64,000 nucleotides of DNA from Novosphingobium profundi (GCF_020524485.1 NZ_JAIVLF010000007.1:62001-126000), one strand, 5' to 3'; shown: positions 17,061-26,260, counted from the stretch's first letter. Made by a program: numbers and translations. The notes: generated by a model not told the origin, from the letters alone.

Positions 17061-17545
17061 TGAATGCGCTCCAGACTGGTGCCTTCAAGGGTAATCGTCG
17101 AGCCCAGGACCTGCGATCCGAACAAGCTCGCCAGCTTCGACCAGTCGAACTGCATCTCCACCGTCTTCTCGATCGAGACCTGAACGTAGCGCGCCGATTC
17201 CTCGCCCGCCGCGCAGTAGGAATCGAACTGGTCCTTGCGCACCCCGTCACATTCGAGGAAGAGCTCGGCCGTCACCTGCCCGGCCTCGACATCGGCCGCG
17301 GCCATTGCCTCGGTGACGATATAGCTTGTGTCCGAACTCTGCGGACGCTTGGCGAGCACGAAGTCGGTGGTGCGCTGCGCGGCCAGTTCGACATCGATGC
17401 GCGCTACGACGAAACGCGAGACTTCGACCATGCCCGCCAGCACCATGAGCAGCAACGGCAGGACCAGCGCCAGCTCGATCACGCTCGCCCCGCGCCGGTC
17501 ATGGCGCAGCGCGGCCAGAGCCTGGCGCAGGCGGACCATCCTCAT
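17057..17545 (-). CDS. TadE/TadF-like minor pilin
   Basis: A 162-residue pseudopilin-type protein. The N-terminus MRMVRLRQALAALRHDRRGA leads into SVIELALVLPLLLMVLAGMVEVSRF, the TadE-type hydrophobic helix with its conserved Glu. The rest is a soluble domain with two cysteines (LECDG, DSYCAAGEE) that may form a disulfide outside the cytoplasm, as in TadF-like partners. The ATG at 17545 overlaps the TadG stop by 4 bp (ATGA); the frame is open further upstream but only as a shadow of TadG. Confidence 0.8.
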   Translation of the reverse strand: MRMVRLRQALAALRHDRRGASVIELALVLPLLLMVLAGMVEVSRFVVARIDVELAAQRTTDFVLAKRPQSSDTSYIVTEAMAAADVEAGQVTAELFLECDGVRKDQFDSYCAAGEESARYVQVSIEKTVEMQFDWSKLASLFGSQVLGSTITLEGTSLERIQ

Positions 17546-18801
17546 TCGACCACCTTCACAACCGGGGCGGTGAGATCGAGGTTCGCATAGTCCACGGTGC
17601 AGTTGTTGTTGAGCGAGGATGTGCCGGCGAAGGTCACGTGGTTCGCGACAAGCAGCAAACACTCGGCCGACTGACCCGAGTTGCCGGTAAAGCGCACATC
17701 GCCATTGGGCATGTAGATGACACCGGTGAGGTCCAGCTCGCTACCGCCTGCAAAGTTGCTCTCACTGCTGGAGCCGATCTGGTCCTGGAAGAACAGGACG
17801 TTCTTCCAGGTCGGGCTCTGCGCCGCGCTGGGCGCGGTCAGGTCCATCGTCGCCCCGCCCGTGATCTTGACGAAGGCCGCGTTGCCCGGGCCGCCCCCGG
17901 TCAGGACAAACGTCACGCCGTCGCCGCTAACCGTTGCCGAACTCGCGACGTCCAGGCTGCCCCCGTCGATGATGTAGGTGCCGGGCGAAAGGGTCGTGTT
18001 GCCCTTCAGCGTCATGCCGTTGCAATAACGCCCCGGCGAAAGGGTCACGACGTCCTTGGGATTGTTGGAATACTTGGTGCGGGTGCAGCCTTCCGGTTCG
18101 CTAGGAACCTGGAGGTCGCGCCCCGCCAGCGGGTCCTGGATCGGCAGACCATAGGGCTGGAGGATCGCATCTTCGGGAATGTTGCGCGAGCTGGCATCGA
18201 TACCGCCCACCGCGTGGAAGGTCGGCGCGTTGATCCAGCTGGTCCCGGTCAGGTCGATCGCGGCCTGGATGCCCGAGTTCGCGCCAACACCGCAGCCCAG
18301 ATTGACGTCGGCGGTGCCCACCGCGCGCACGCCCATGCCGGTCGGGGCCAGCGCAATCACGCAGTATTCGCCCTCATCGGTGCGCGTGGCGACCGCACGC
18401 GCGCGAATGGTCGGCGCCACGTCGAGGAAGACGCTGGAGAACGGCAGCTTCTGACTGGTCGTTGCAATGACCTCCACCGCGCCCGTGTCCCCCGTATAGG
18501 CACCCGAATACGGTGGACTGCTGATCCGCTCGATGAGGACGTTGAGAGTGTTGTCCGCGTTGCGCCCGATTTCCTTGCGGGCCCCCGGCTCTGCGCCTTC
18601 GGCCTGAAGCATGCTGAGCGCGCCCGCGCGCGCGCCCGCATCGACGGCCTGCTGCAACTGGCGCTTCCACAGGTACCACTGCGCGGTATCGACCGCGAGA
18701 CCTGCCGCGCCGATCAGGGTCACGAAGCCGATGCCGGTGAAAGTAAGAATACTTCCCGAGCGATCGGAGCGCAGGCGGGTCAGGAATGCCGGGTAAGGCA
18801 T
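17542..18801 (-). CDS. TadG-like pilus assembly protein
   Basis: A 419-residue protein with the TadE/G-like N-terminal region: RSGSILTFTGIGFVTLIGAAGLAVDTAQWY, one membrane helix, followed by the LQQAVDAGARAGAL segment that is diagnostic for TadG-family proteins. The large C-terminal part (about 210-400) is rich in short beta strands and glycine (GNTTLSPGTYIIDGG, SSATVSGDGVTFVLTGGG) and looks like a small beta-helix in place of the von Willebrand A domain of longer TadG proteins. I start at ATG 18801; an upstream TTG in frame at 18843 is possible. First gene of the tad set; no CpaA-F or TadABC genes lie in the window. Confidence 0.78.
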   Translation of the reverse strand: MPYPAFLTRLRSDRSGSILTFTGIGFVTLIGAAGLAVDTAQWYLWKRQLQQAVDAGARAGALSMLQAEGAEPGARKEIGRNADNTLNVLIERISSPPYSGAYTGDTGAVEVIATTSQKLPFSSVFLDVAPTIRARAVATRTDEGEYCVIALAPTGMGVRAVGTADVNLGCGVGANSGIQAAIDLTGTSWINAPTFHAVGGIDASSRNIPEDAILQPYGLPIQDPLAGRDLQVPSEPEGCTRTKYSNNPKDVVTLSPGRYCNGMTLKGNTTLSPGTYIIDGGSLDVASSATVSGDGVTFVLTGGGPGNAAFVKITGGATMDLTAPSAAQSPTWKNVLFFQDQIGSSSESNFAGGSELDLTGVIYMPNGDVRFTGNSGQSAECLLLVANHVTFAGTSSLNNNCTVDYANLDLTAPVVKVVE

Positions 18802-18960
18802 GGCGGTTCGCGGCTTTCGACTGTTGCAATCGAAATCACCCAAGCGCCCGCAAAGATAAGATCTTCAAAACTTACTTGGTTAATTTTGCAGAAACCACCC
18901 TATTGCGCTGGTGCGCCTTCCGGATTTCCATGTTTTAACTCCAATCAGCCCAAACGCGAC

Positions 18961-18995
18961 AAAGTCCGGCCGGGTTCCCGCCCGGCCGGACTTTT
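18961..18995. terminator. Terminator downstream of the flotillin gene
   Basis: A perfect 14-bp stem AAAGTCCGGCCGGG / CCCGGCCGGACTTT around a 6-nt loop, 35 bp past the flotillin stop. T-runs are short on both sides (3-4), but the stem is very strong. It separates the flotillin gene from the downstream tad genes on the same strand. Confidence 0.75.
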
Positions 18996-19030
18996 CAAGA
19001 AGGGCAGACGATTCGCCCCTCTGCGGTAGA

Positions 19031-20755
19031 TCAGCCGATTGTCGTGGGACGATAGGCCCCCTCGGACGATCCCGCCGGCTCCGCGCCGTCGTTGTCGGCC
19101 CCTTCCGGAGCGGCCGGGACGGGCATCACGCCTGCGCCCTGGACCATGTTCGAGAGCGTCGAGCCATCAAGGCCCAGCTCCTTCATCAGCCCGTCGATCA
19201 TCGGCGCCTGCGCGCGGTAGGCAAGCGCGGCGCTGACCGCGTCGCTGGCGAGGTTGCCCGAGCCACCGACCGGAGCCCCGGCTCCGCCCACAGCGCCTGC
19301 GCCACCCTTCTGGGTGAGACCGTCGACCTGGACGATCTTGATCGAGTCGATCGCTTCGAGCGGCTTGGCGCTCTCACGCACGACTTCGGGCAGGACCTTC
19401 AGAAGCGCCATCTTCATCTGGAGCGAAATCTGCTCCGAGGAGAGGATGTTCGCCGCCTCGTTGATCGCACGCTGGCCAGCCGCTTCGACGTCCATGCGCA
19501 CGCGCGCAGCTTCGGCCTTGAGCTTCTCGGCTTCCGCCTCACCCTCGGCTTCGCGGCGCACCGCTTCGGCCCGGTTGAACGCGGCTTCCTTTTCGGCCTC
19601 GGCCTCCACCTTGATGGCGATGGCCTGGCGTTCGGCTTCCTTGGCCGCCTCGATCAGCTCGATCCTCTTGAGACGCTCGGCCACTTCGGTCTCGCGGCTG
19701 GTCGTGACCTGCTCCTCGGCGGCAACCGCCTTGGCGCGGGCCTCGTCGGCCTGGCTCTTGGCCTGGCTTTCCTCGCGGCTCTTGTTCTGGATCGCGATCT
19801 GCTGCTCCTGGCGGGCGAGTTCGACGGCCTGGGCCTGCGCGATCTGCGCCTCCTGGATGGTGCGGTCGGCCTCGATCTGGCGACCATCGACCTGCTGCTT
19901 GGCCTCGATCCGGGCCTCGTCCGATTCCCGGGTGCGCTTGGCCTGCTCACGGGCAATTTCCGCCATCTGCTCGGCGCGGCGCATTTCCACCTCGCGCTCC
20001 TGCTCCAGGCGTGCAAACTCGTTGTCGCGCTGAATGGTGAGCGACTGGCGGTCGGCCTCCAGGTTCTTGGTCTCCATCTGGACCCGGGTGTCCTGCTCGA
20101 TGTCGTTGCGCGTCTTCTTGCGCAGCTCGATCTGCTCGGTCAGCTTGGTGAGGCCTTCGGCGTCGAACGCGTTGTTGGCGTTGAAGTGCTCGATGGAGGT
20201 CTGGTCGAGCCCGGTCAGCGAGACCGATTCCAGCTCCAGGCCGTTCATCGCAAGGTCCGAGGAGGACACCTGCTGCACCTTCTGCACGAAGTCGGCGCGC
20301 TGCTCGTGCAGCTGGTTCATCGACATGCCCGCCGCGACCGAGCGCAGCGCGTCGACGAACTTGCCCTCGACCAGGTCCTTCAAGGCTTCAGGGTGCATGG
20401 TGCGCGCGCCCAGCGTCTGGGCGGCCATGGCAATGGCGCCGGCATCCGGGCGGACACGCACGTAGAACTCAGCCTTCACGTCGATGCGCAGGCGGTCGAG
20501 CGTGATGAGCGCGTCCCCGTTCTTGCGCTCCACGGCCAGACGCACGGTGTTCATGTTGACCGGCATGGTCTCGTGGAAGACCGGCAGCACCAAGGCGCCA
20601 CCGTTCATCACGACGCGCTCGCCCCCCACGCCCGTGCGCACGAACGCGATTTCCTTGCTCGCCCGCTTGTACAGGCGCGCCATCACAATGCCGATCGCCA
20701 TAAGCGCCACGACAACCGCACCGACCAACACGGCGATGCTGTAAAGCCCCGTCAT
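19031..20755 (-). CDS. Flotillin-like SPFH-domain membrane protein (YqiK type)
   Basis: A 574-residue flotillin. Residues 5-27 form the membrane anchor, residues about 30-200 the SPFH domain (KEIAFVRTGVGGERVV ... VSLTGLDQT), and about 210-460 a long charged coiled coil full of Glu/Ala/Arg repeats (EAEAEKEAAFNRAEAVRREA). The C-terminus is Gly/Ala-rich. Flotillins organise membrane microdomains and membrane stress responses. The gene starts at ATG 20755 behind AAGGAGAGAG and has its own 381-bp leader after the YqiJ-like gene, an order also found in E. coli yqiJ-yqiK. A strong terminator follows. Confidence 0.9.
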   Translation of the reverse strand: MTGLYSIAVLVGAVVVALMAIGIVMARLYKRASKEIAFVRTGVGGERVVMNGGALVLPVFHETMPVNMNTVRLAVERKNGDALITLDRLRIDVKAEFYVRVRPDAGAIAMAAQTLGARTMHPEALKDLVEGKFVDALRSVAAGMSMNQLHEQRADFVQKVQQVSSSDLAMNGLELESVSLTGLDQTSIEHFNANNAFDAEGLTKLTEQIELRKKTRNDIEQDTRVQMETKNLEADRQSLTIQRDNEFARLEQEREVEMRRAEQMAEIAREQAKRTRESDEARIEAKQQVDGRQIEADRTIQEAQIAQAQAVELARQEQQIAIQNKSREESQAKSQADEARAKAVAAEEQVTTSRETEVAERLKRIELIEAAKEAERQAIAIKVEAEAEKEAAFNRAEAVRREAEGEAEAEKLKAEAARVRMDVEAAGQRAINEAANILSSEQISLQMKMALLKVLPEVVRESAKPLEAIDSIKIVQVDGLTQKGGAGAVGGAGAPVGGSGNLASDAVSAALAYRAQAPMIDGLMKELGLDGSTLSNMVQGAGVMPVPAAPEGADNDGAEPAGSSEGAYRPTTIG

Positions 20756-21136
20756 TTCACTCTCTCCTTGAGCGGGATGCAGCGGATGGCCCTATGCCCC
20801 GCTCTTGAATTCATCCCAACTCAACCGCGCACGCGAAGACGCGGCTGAGCTCAAATGACTTCAATTTCGCATGCCTGCCAAGGCTATGTGGATAAAACAC
20901 GGATCCAGGAAAGTTGCGCGCCACGCGCCGATCCGGTTTTTATGTGGTGGTGGCATCAAGCCCCTTCAAAGGCGATGCACATAGTCCAAACTCCTGGAAA
21001 CAACGCTGCGGACAGCCCTTCGCCCCGCTCTCACAATTCATTGTTTCCCTTGGGACTTACATAGCGAAATCGCGATATGTTGCCTAGGAAAACCGGATTG
21101 TTGCGAGTCGATTGCAGGTAGCGCCCTGCGCGGCGC
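20756..21136 (-). promoter_or_regulatory. Flotillin leader region with near-palindrome
   Basis: 381 bp between the YqiJ-like stop and the flotillin start. A short hairpin AGCGCC (21120-21125)/GGCGCT (21132-21137) overlaps the YqiJ-like stop. At 21060-21079 an AT-rich near-palindrome CATA-GCG-AAAT-CGC-(GA)-TATG stands out and may be an operator or promoter element. No small gene is convincing. The AT content is higher than in its surroundings. Confidence 0.45.
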
Positions 21137-21751
21137 TCACCCCAGCCTGGGCAGGTAGTGGTCGCCGCGGGCGATGGCCTTGAACAGGTCGCCCTCGCGC
21201 CGCACGATAAGAACACGCTCGCCGGTGACGAAGGTCTGTCCGGCGTTGTCCGGTTCGAGCATGACGTGGTGGACCTGCCCGAAATGATCGAGGACCTTCG
21301 CCCGCGCGGGCGAGCCGGGCCTTGCCGTGCCGACCACGATCTCGCCTTCGCGCCCGACCAGCGAGGATCGGTCGATGGCCGAGGTCTCGTCGCGCGGCAG
21401 GAGGCGTGCCAGCGGACGCGAGAGCCCGCCCGTCAGCGGCAGCGCCGCGATGCCTGTGACCGGGCCGACCAGCCAGGGCGTCCAGGCCCCTCCGGTCAGC
21501 CCCGCAAGAAGCTCCTGCGCGCACAAGCCGAGGATACCAAAGACACTGAGGAGAACGGTCAGCCAGACCATGAAGGGTACCCGGCCCAGCCCGACCAGCG
21601 AGAGGAGGCCGGAATCAAGGTCGATATCGGCGTCCGCGTCCCCTTCGAGCGCATCGGCGAGGCCGAAGACCTGCACGAGCGCGAGGACAAGGACGACACC
21701 CAGCGCGGCCGAGAACGGCAGGTTCTCCCCCGCCGTCAGGAAGTCCGGCAT
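21137..21751 (-). CDS. YqiJ-like membrane protein with OB-fold tail
   Basis: A 204-residue inner-membrane protein. Three to four hydrophobic segments (for example SAALGVVLVLALVQVFGLAD and VPFMVWLTVLLSVFGILGLC) are followed by a soluble beta-rich domain from about residue 125 (SSLVGREGEIVVGTARPG ... GERVLIVRREGDLFKAI) that resembles the NfeD/YqiJ OB fold. NfeD-type proteins pair with flotillins, and the flotillin gene follows here. The start ATG shares one base with the preceding stop (TGATG). DALEGDADADIDLD is an acidic loop after the first helix. Confidence 0.75.
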   Translation of the reverse strand: MPDFLTAGENLPFSAALGVVLVLALVQVFGLADALEGDADADIDLDSGLLSLVGLGRVPFMVWLTVLLSVFGILGLCAQELLAGLTGGAWTPWLVGPVTGIAALPLTGGLSRPLARLLPRDETSAIDRSSLVGREGEIVVGTARPGSPARAKVLDHFGQVHHVMLEPDNAGQTFVTGERVLIVRREGDLFKAIARGDHYLPRLG

Positions 21752-22461
21752 CAGCCGGGATCCCTTGCGTCGATGTACTTGGTTTCGAGGAACCGGTTGC
21801 GCGTGGCCAGCGCGTCGACGTCGTTGCGCGAGAGGTCCTCGCTCATCGCCTCGATCTCATCGGAGATGACGCAGAGGCCGTCGATCAGCTGCTCGTTGGG
21901 CGACAGGCCCGAGGTGCCGGGCTTGGCGCGCAGCGAGGGCGGAATGCGGGTGTAGCTGTCGACCAGGCTGGGCAGGTGCTCGGAGAGGAGCTTGCGCACC
22001 TCGTGGGCGGCGGGCCCTGTCTCCTCCATGGTGGCGAGCTGGGGCGCGAGCTGCTCCAGATGCACGCCAATCATGTCGATGGCATCGACCGCCGCATTGG
22101 GGAGCGCGCGGCGCTTGCCCTCCAGCCAGATCTCGGTCGAGCCCGCCAGTTCAGCGAGTTCGGTCGCGTGCAGATCGCCCGCGCGCGTGCGCGGCGCGGA
22201 GGGGTAGATCGCGAGCAGGCAGAAGACGACGAAAGCGAGCAGCGTCACCAGAACCGTGGTCGCGAAGGTCAGGCCGCCCAGGATCAGCGCGGTCGTCAGC
22301 GCGGCCACGAAGATCGCGCCTACGGCCAGCACCGCGCGGCGCAGGCGGCGCAGGCGAAACGCCCAGCGCTCCTTCTTCGCGGTGTAGAGGCGCGCGGCGC
22401 GCTGGCGGCGCGCAGCCCGGACGATCTCCTTTGAAACCCGGCGCGCGGGCACCTGTGCCAT
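21751..22461 (-). CDS. XpaC-like membrane protein
   Basis: A 236-residue protein with a strongly basic N-terminus (RRVSKEIVRAARRQRAARLY), two adjacent membrane helices (about residues 46-88) and a helical cytoplasmic domain to the end. The architecture and the position next to telA match the XpaC family ('5-bromo-4-chloroindolyl phosphate hydrolysis protein'), as in the xpaC-yaaN pair of Bacillus; the enzymatic meaning of that name is doubtful. AGGAGAG precedes the ATG at 22461. It is coupled to the YqiJ-like gene by a 1-bp overlap and follows telA by 57 bp. Confidence 0.62.
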   Translation of the reverse strand: MAQVPARRVSKEIVRAARRQRAARLYTAKKERWAFRLRRLRRAVLAVGAIFVAALTTALILGGLTFATTVLVTLLAFVVFCLLAIYPSAPRTRAGDLHATELAELAGSTEIWLEGKRRALPNAAVDAIDMIGVHLEQLAPQLATMEETGPAAHEVRKLLSEHLPSLVDSYTRIPPSLRAKPGTSGLSPNEQLIDGLCVISDEIEAMSEDLSRNDVDALATRNRFLETKYIDARDPG

Positions 22462-22518
22462 GTCTCTCGTTCTCTCCTGCTGTCGTTACATGAGGACCCC
22501 TTGCAGGGCCTCCCGGCC

Positions 22519-23739
22519 TTACTTCTCGTCGAGCGCTTCCAGAAGGTTCTGCGCGGCCTTGGTATCGCCCTCGGCCAGCCCCTCGCTCTGGCCCTGCGCG
22601 CGGGCGATATAGGCCTTGGACCGGTCGATCTCCCCTTCGAGCGAGGTCACCGTCTGCTTCATGGAATCGAGCGCCTTGACCTTGAAGGTGTCGATCGAGT
22701 CCATCGTGTCGTAGATGTTCTGGAAAGCGCGGCTCAGCGTCTCCAGCGGAATGGTCGCGCTCGCAGCCTGCTCGTGGATGCGCGCGGTGTTGTCCTTCAT
22801 CATCTGGCCGGTGCCCTCGATGATGTTGGCGGTCGTGGTGTTGAGCGCGGTGATCTGATCGAGAACGAGCTTCTGGTTCGCCATCGCCTGCGCCACGGTA
22901 ACCGCGGTACGCAGCGCGCCCACGGTCGTGGTCGAGGCGCGGTCGACGCCCTTGATGAGCTCGACGTTGTTCTTCTTCACAAGGTCGAGCGCAAGGTAGC
23001 CCTGCACCGAGACCGCCATCTGCGTGAGCAGGTCCTGCGTGCGCTGGCGCACGTAGAACAGCGCGCTCTCGCGCACGGCCTTGGCCTTGGCGGGATCGCT
23101 GTGATCGAGATCGGCGGCCTTCTCCTCCAGCGCCGTGTCCAGCGCCTTGGACATCCAGATCATCTGTTCCAGCTTGCCCAGCGAAGCCCACAGGTTCTGG
23201 CGCTCGACGTCGATGGCCGCGTTGTCCATCAAAAGCTCGTCCTTGCCGTTCTGCAAACGGGTGAGGATCGCCGAGATATGCCCCTGCGCGCTCTGGTAGC
23301 CGTCGAAATAGTCGCGCAGCTTCGATCCGAAGGGAATGATGCCGAAGATCTTGCGCTTGGAGAGCAGGTCACCCTTGGTCGAGGGATCGAGGTCCTCGAC
23401 CGTCTTTCTCAGTTCGGCCAGATCCGCGCCCACGCCGCTGTCGCGATCCATCGCGCGGATCGGGCGGTCGAGGAAGCGGTTGGAATGCCCGGCCGCCTCG
23501 GAGATCTCCTTGCGGCCCATGTTGGTGATCTGGTCGACGCGGCGGCCGAAATCGGGCGAACTGGCGTCCTGCGAGACAAGATCGGAGACGAATTCGTCCA
23601 CGCGCACCTGCAGCTTGGACTTCTGCTCCTCGTTCACCGGCACGAGCCCGGCGGCCTTTTCAGCCTGCACGGTGGGCACGGGATCGGGCGGCGTCAGCTT
23701 GAGTTCGTCAGCCACAGCCGTGTCGGTCGTGCTCGCCAT
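22519..23739 (-). CDS. telA: TelA/KlaA-family toxic anion resistance protein
   Basis: A 406-residue, highly helical cytoplasmic protein of the TelA family (tellurite and other toxic anion resistance). Family landmarks are the IFGIIPFGSKLRDYFDGYQSAQ segment near residue 130 and the VYVRQRT-type stretch (here FYVRQRTQDLLTQMAV), followed by a helical C-terminus. TelA proteins also affect tolerance to cell-envelope antibiotics; the mechanism is unknown. It leads the gene set with the XpaC-like, YqiJ-like and flotillin genes, all on the minus strand, suggesting a joint membrane-protection role. The ATG at 23739 is preceded by AAGGA. Confidence 0.87.
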   Translation of the reverse strand: MASTTDTAVADELKLTPPDPVPTVQAEKAAGLVPVNEEQKSKLQVRVDEFVSDLVSQDASSPDFGRRVDQITNMGRKEISEAAGHSNRFLDRPIRAMDRDSGVGADLAELRKTVEDLDPSTKGDLLSKRKIFGIIPFGSKLRDYFDGYQSAQGHISAILTRLQNGKDELLMDNAAIDVERQNLWASLGKLEQMIWMSKALDTALEEKAADLDHSDPAKAKAVRESALFYVRQRTQDLLTQMAVSVQGYLALDLVKKNNVELIKGVDRASTTTVGALRTAVTVAQAMANQKLVLDQITALNTTTANIIEGTGQMMKDNTARIHEQAASATIPLETLSRAFQNIYDTMDSIDTFKVKALDSMKQTVTSLEGEIDRSKAYIARAQGQSEGLAEGDTKAAQNLLEALDEK

Positions 23740-23834
23740 TCGTGAAAGTCCTTGTCCTGCATCTTACCCGGTACTGGACAGACAAGGTAGGTTTGGGCGC
23801 CCGTCTCTACAAGAAAAACCGAAAGCTGAGCGCC

Positions 23835-24674
23835 CTAGTCGTCGATGAAGGGGCCATGGCCGTCGACCTGCGTCATCAACATGGAATCGCCGCGTGCCAC
23901 GACGCACAAGGTCAGTCCCGCCGCCTCGGCACGCCGCACCGCGAGATCGGTCGGCGCCGAGATCGTGACGAGGAGCCCGCAGCCCGCGCGCACCGTCTTC
24001 TCAACGAGTTCATAGGAGCAGCGCGAGGTCATGACGATAAAGCCTGCGCCCGCATCGCACCCCTCGCGCGCCAGCGCTCCCACCAGCTTGTCGAGCGCAT
24101 TGTGGCGCCCGACATCCTCGCGCACGAGCAAGACCTCGCCCTCGCTCGTACAGAAGGCCGCCGCGTGGGTCGCGCGGGTGGCCTGTCCCAGCACCTGCCG
24201 TTCGCGCATCGCCTCCAGCGCCTTGCCGACAGCAGCGCGCGAAAGGCGTAAGGTCGGCTCCAGCACGGGGAGCGGGCGCAGCGCGGTCTCGATCCCGTCC
24301 ATCCCGCAGATGCCGCAGGAGCTGTCCCCGATGCGGCGCCGCGCGCGCTCTAGGACCGGGCCGAGGCACTCGGACGGAAGGCTCACCCGCGCGACCATGC
24401 CCTGCCCCCAGGCGCCCTTGTCGACACGCGACAGCGCGATCTCGCCCACCTGCTCGGCCCGGGCCAGCCCTTCGGCCATGAGGAAGCCGGTCACGAAGTC
24501 CTCCAGATCGAGCGGCGAGGCCATCATGACGGCAAAGGCAATGCCGTTGATCTCGATGGCAACGGGGCATTCGATGGCCAGAAGATGCCCTCTGGCGCCT
24601 TCCGAAATCGGCTCTTGTGTGTAATCTGCACGCACAAGGAGCGCCTCAAGCGTGCCCGGGACGCCCTCGCTCAT
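23835..24674 (-). CDS. fdhD: Formate dehydrogenase accessory sulfurtransferase FdhD
   Basis: A 279-residue protein that transfers sulfur from a cysteine desulfurase to the molybdenum cofactor of formate dehydrogenase. The functional Cys pair is in SSCGICG (Cys120, Cys123), and the conserved REDVGRHNALDKLVG and TSRCSYELVEKT motifs of the substrate-binding cavity follow. I chose ATG 24674, 9 bp after AGGGAG; a GTG two codons upstream is also possible. It is divergent from accD and is followed by telA after 95 bp. No formate dehydrogenase gene lies in the window, so its client must be elsewhere. Confidence 0.9.
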   Translation of the reverse strand: MSEGVPGTLEALLVRADYTQEPISEGARGHLLAIECPVAIEINGIAFAVMMASPLDLEDFVTGFLMAEGLARAEQVGEIALSRVDKGAWGQGMVARVSLPSECLGPVLERARRRIGDSSCGICGMDGIETALRPLPVLEPTLRLSRAAVGKALEAMRERQVLGQATRATHAAAFCTSEGEVLLVREDVGRHNALDKLVGALAREGCDAGAGFIVMTSRCSYELVEKTVRAGCGLLVTISAPTDLAVRRAEAAGLTLCVVARGDSMLMTQVDGHGPFIDD

Positions 24675-24950
24675 GGCCACAGGCTCCCTGCCGCAGCGAT
24701 CAGAAAATGGCCGAAATGCATGGTTTCATCGCAATCTGCATACGCGTTTTCCACGGGCGAATCCCGCTCTGCGAGGCCCATCGTGCCAATTTGGCTTGCT
24801 TGGCGCTGTGGACTTACCCTAAACGGGCGCGCCAGATAAAGGGTCGATGGGCATGCCCCGCGGATTAAGATATGGCATTACCCGCATTCGCGGCGGCGTT
24901 TCCCACCCGACCGGACAAAGATTTTTCGCAAGAGATTGGTTGAACCCTAC

Positions 24951-25799
24951 ATGAGTTGGCTGAGCAAGGTCCGCAATTCGCTTTCGAGCCTGAACAAGCG
25001 TGACACCCCCGACAACCTCTGGATCAAGTGCCCGAGCTGCGGCGAGATGCTCTTCACCCAGGAGTTCGAGGCCAACCTCTCGGTGTGCCCGCGCTGCGAG
25101 CACCACGGGCGCATCACCGCCAAGGCCCGCTTCGAGCAGATCCTCGACGCCGGCTTTACAGTGCTGCCCACGCCCGAGGTGGAAGAAAACCCGCTGAACT
25201 TCCGCGACACCAAGAAGTACTCGGACCGCCTCAAGGCCGCCCGCGCGGCCAATCCCTATCCCGACGCGCTGACCAACGCCTCCGGCACGATCGACGGCCA
25301 CAAGGCTGTGCTCGGCGTCCAGGACTTCAAGTTCATGGGCGGCTCGATGGGCATGGCCGTGGGCGAGGCTTTCGTCGCAGGCGTTGAAAAGGCGATTGCG
25401 CAGAAGTGCGGCTACATCATCTGCACGGCCGCGGGCGGTGCGCGCATGCAGGAGGGTATCCTCTCGCTCATGCAGATGCCCAAGACCACGGTCGCCACGC
25501 GCCGTCTTGCGGCTGCGGGCCTCCCCTACATCGTCATCCTGACAGACCCCACCACCGGCGGCGTGACCGCGAGCTACGCGATGCTCGGCGACGTCCAGAT
25601 CGCCGAGCCCGGCGCCCTCATCGGCTTTGCCGGCCAGCGCGTCATCCAGGACACGATCCGCGAAAAACTTCCCGACGGCTTCCAGCGCGCGGAATACCTC
25701 CACGACCACGGCATGGTCGACATGGTGGTGCACCGCAAGGACCTCAAAGGCACGCTGGCACAGCTCCTCGGATACCTTGAACGAAAGGAAGCCCAGTGA
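24951..25799 (+). CDS. accD: Acetyl-CoA carboxylase carboxyltransferase subunit beta
   Basis: A 282-residue subunit which, with AccA, transfers the carboxyl group from biotin to acetyl-CoA to make malonyl-CoA for fatty acid synthesis. The N-terminal zinc ribbon is complete (Cys27, Cys30, Cys46, Cys49), and the crotonase-fold part has GGSMGMAVGEAF, CTAAGGARMQEG and DPTTGGVTASYAMLGD. The first codons of the conserved N-terminus MSWLSKVRNS fix the ATG at 24951. The ribosome site is weak. Its stop overlaps the accB GTG by 4 bp, so the two are translationally coupled. This is the first gene of the accDBCA operon. Confidence 0.95.
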   Translation: MSWLSKVRNSLSSLNKRDTPDNLWIKCPSCGEMLFTQEFEANLSVCPRCEHHGRITAKARFEQILDAGFTVLPTPEVEENPLNFRDTKKYSDRLKAARAANPYPDALTNASGTIDGHKAVLGVQDFKFMGGSMGMAVGEAFVAGVEKAIAQKCGYIICTAAGGARMQEGILSLMQMPKTTVATRRLAAAGLPYIVILTDPTTGGVTASYAMLGDVQIAEPGALIGFAGQRVIQDTIREKLPDGFQRAEYLHDHGMVDMVVHRKDLKGTLAQLLGYLERKEAQ

Positions 25800-26260
25800 A
25801 TATCGACAGCGCCCTTGTCCGCGAGCTCGCAGAGCTCCTTGCGGAAACCGGCCTCTCGGAAATCGAGGTGGAGGACGGTGAACGCAAGATCCGCGTCAGC
25901 CGTCAGATGATCCAGCAGATGAGCGCGACGCTCCCCCCGGTGGGCTATCCCGCCGAGGCCCCGGCCGCTCCTGCCGCAGCTGCGCCGGCCGCAGCCGCCG
26001 CGCCCGCACCGGCGCCCGAAGCCCCCGTCGATGCGGTCAAGTCGCCGATGGTCGGCACCGCCTACATGTCGGCCGAGCCGGGCGCTGCGCCCTTCATCTC
26101 GGTCGGCCAGTCGGTCAAGGAAGGCGACGTCCTCCTCATCGTCGAGGCGATGAAGGTCATGAACCAGATCACCGCGCCCAAGTCGGGCACGATCAAGGCG
26201 ATCCTCGTCGACAACCAGCAGCCGGTCGAATTCGACCAGCCGCTCGTGGTGATCGGCTGA
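25796..26260 (+). CDS. accB: Biotin carboxyl carrier protein
   Basis: A 154-residue carrier subunit of acetyl-CoA carboxylase. Residues 1-45 form the N-terminal helical segment that contacts biotin carboxylase, residues about 50-78 a flexible Ala/Pro-rich linker, and residues 80-154 the biotinyl domain with biotin attached at Lys120 in EAMKVM. The chain ends shortly after the last strand (PLVVIG), as usual. GTG start at 25796 (GTGA overlap with accD). accC begins 14 bp after the stop. Confidence 0.95.
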   Translation: MNIDSALVRELAELLAETGLSEIEVEDGERKIRVSRQMIQQMSATLPPVGYPAEAPAAPAAAAPAAAAAPAPAPEAPVDAVKSPMVGTAYMSAEPGAAPFISVGQSVKEGDVLLIVEAMKVMNQITAPKSGTIKAILVDNQQPVEFDQPLVVIG

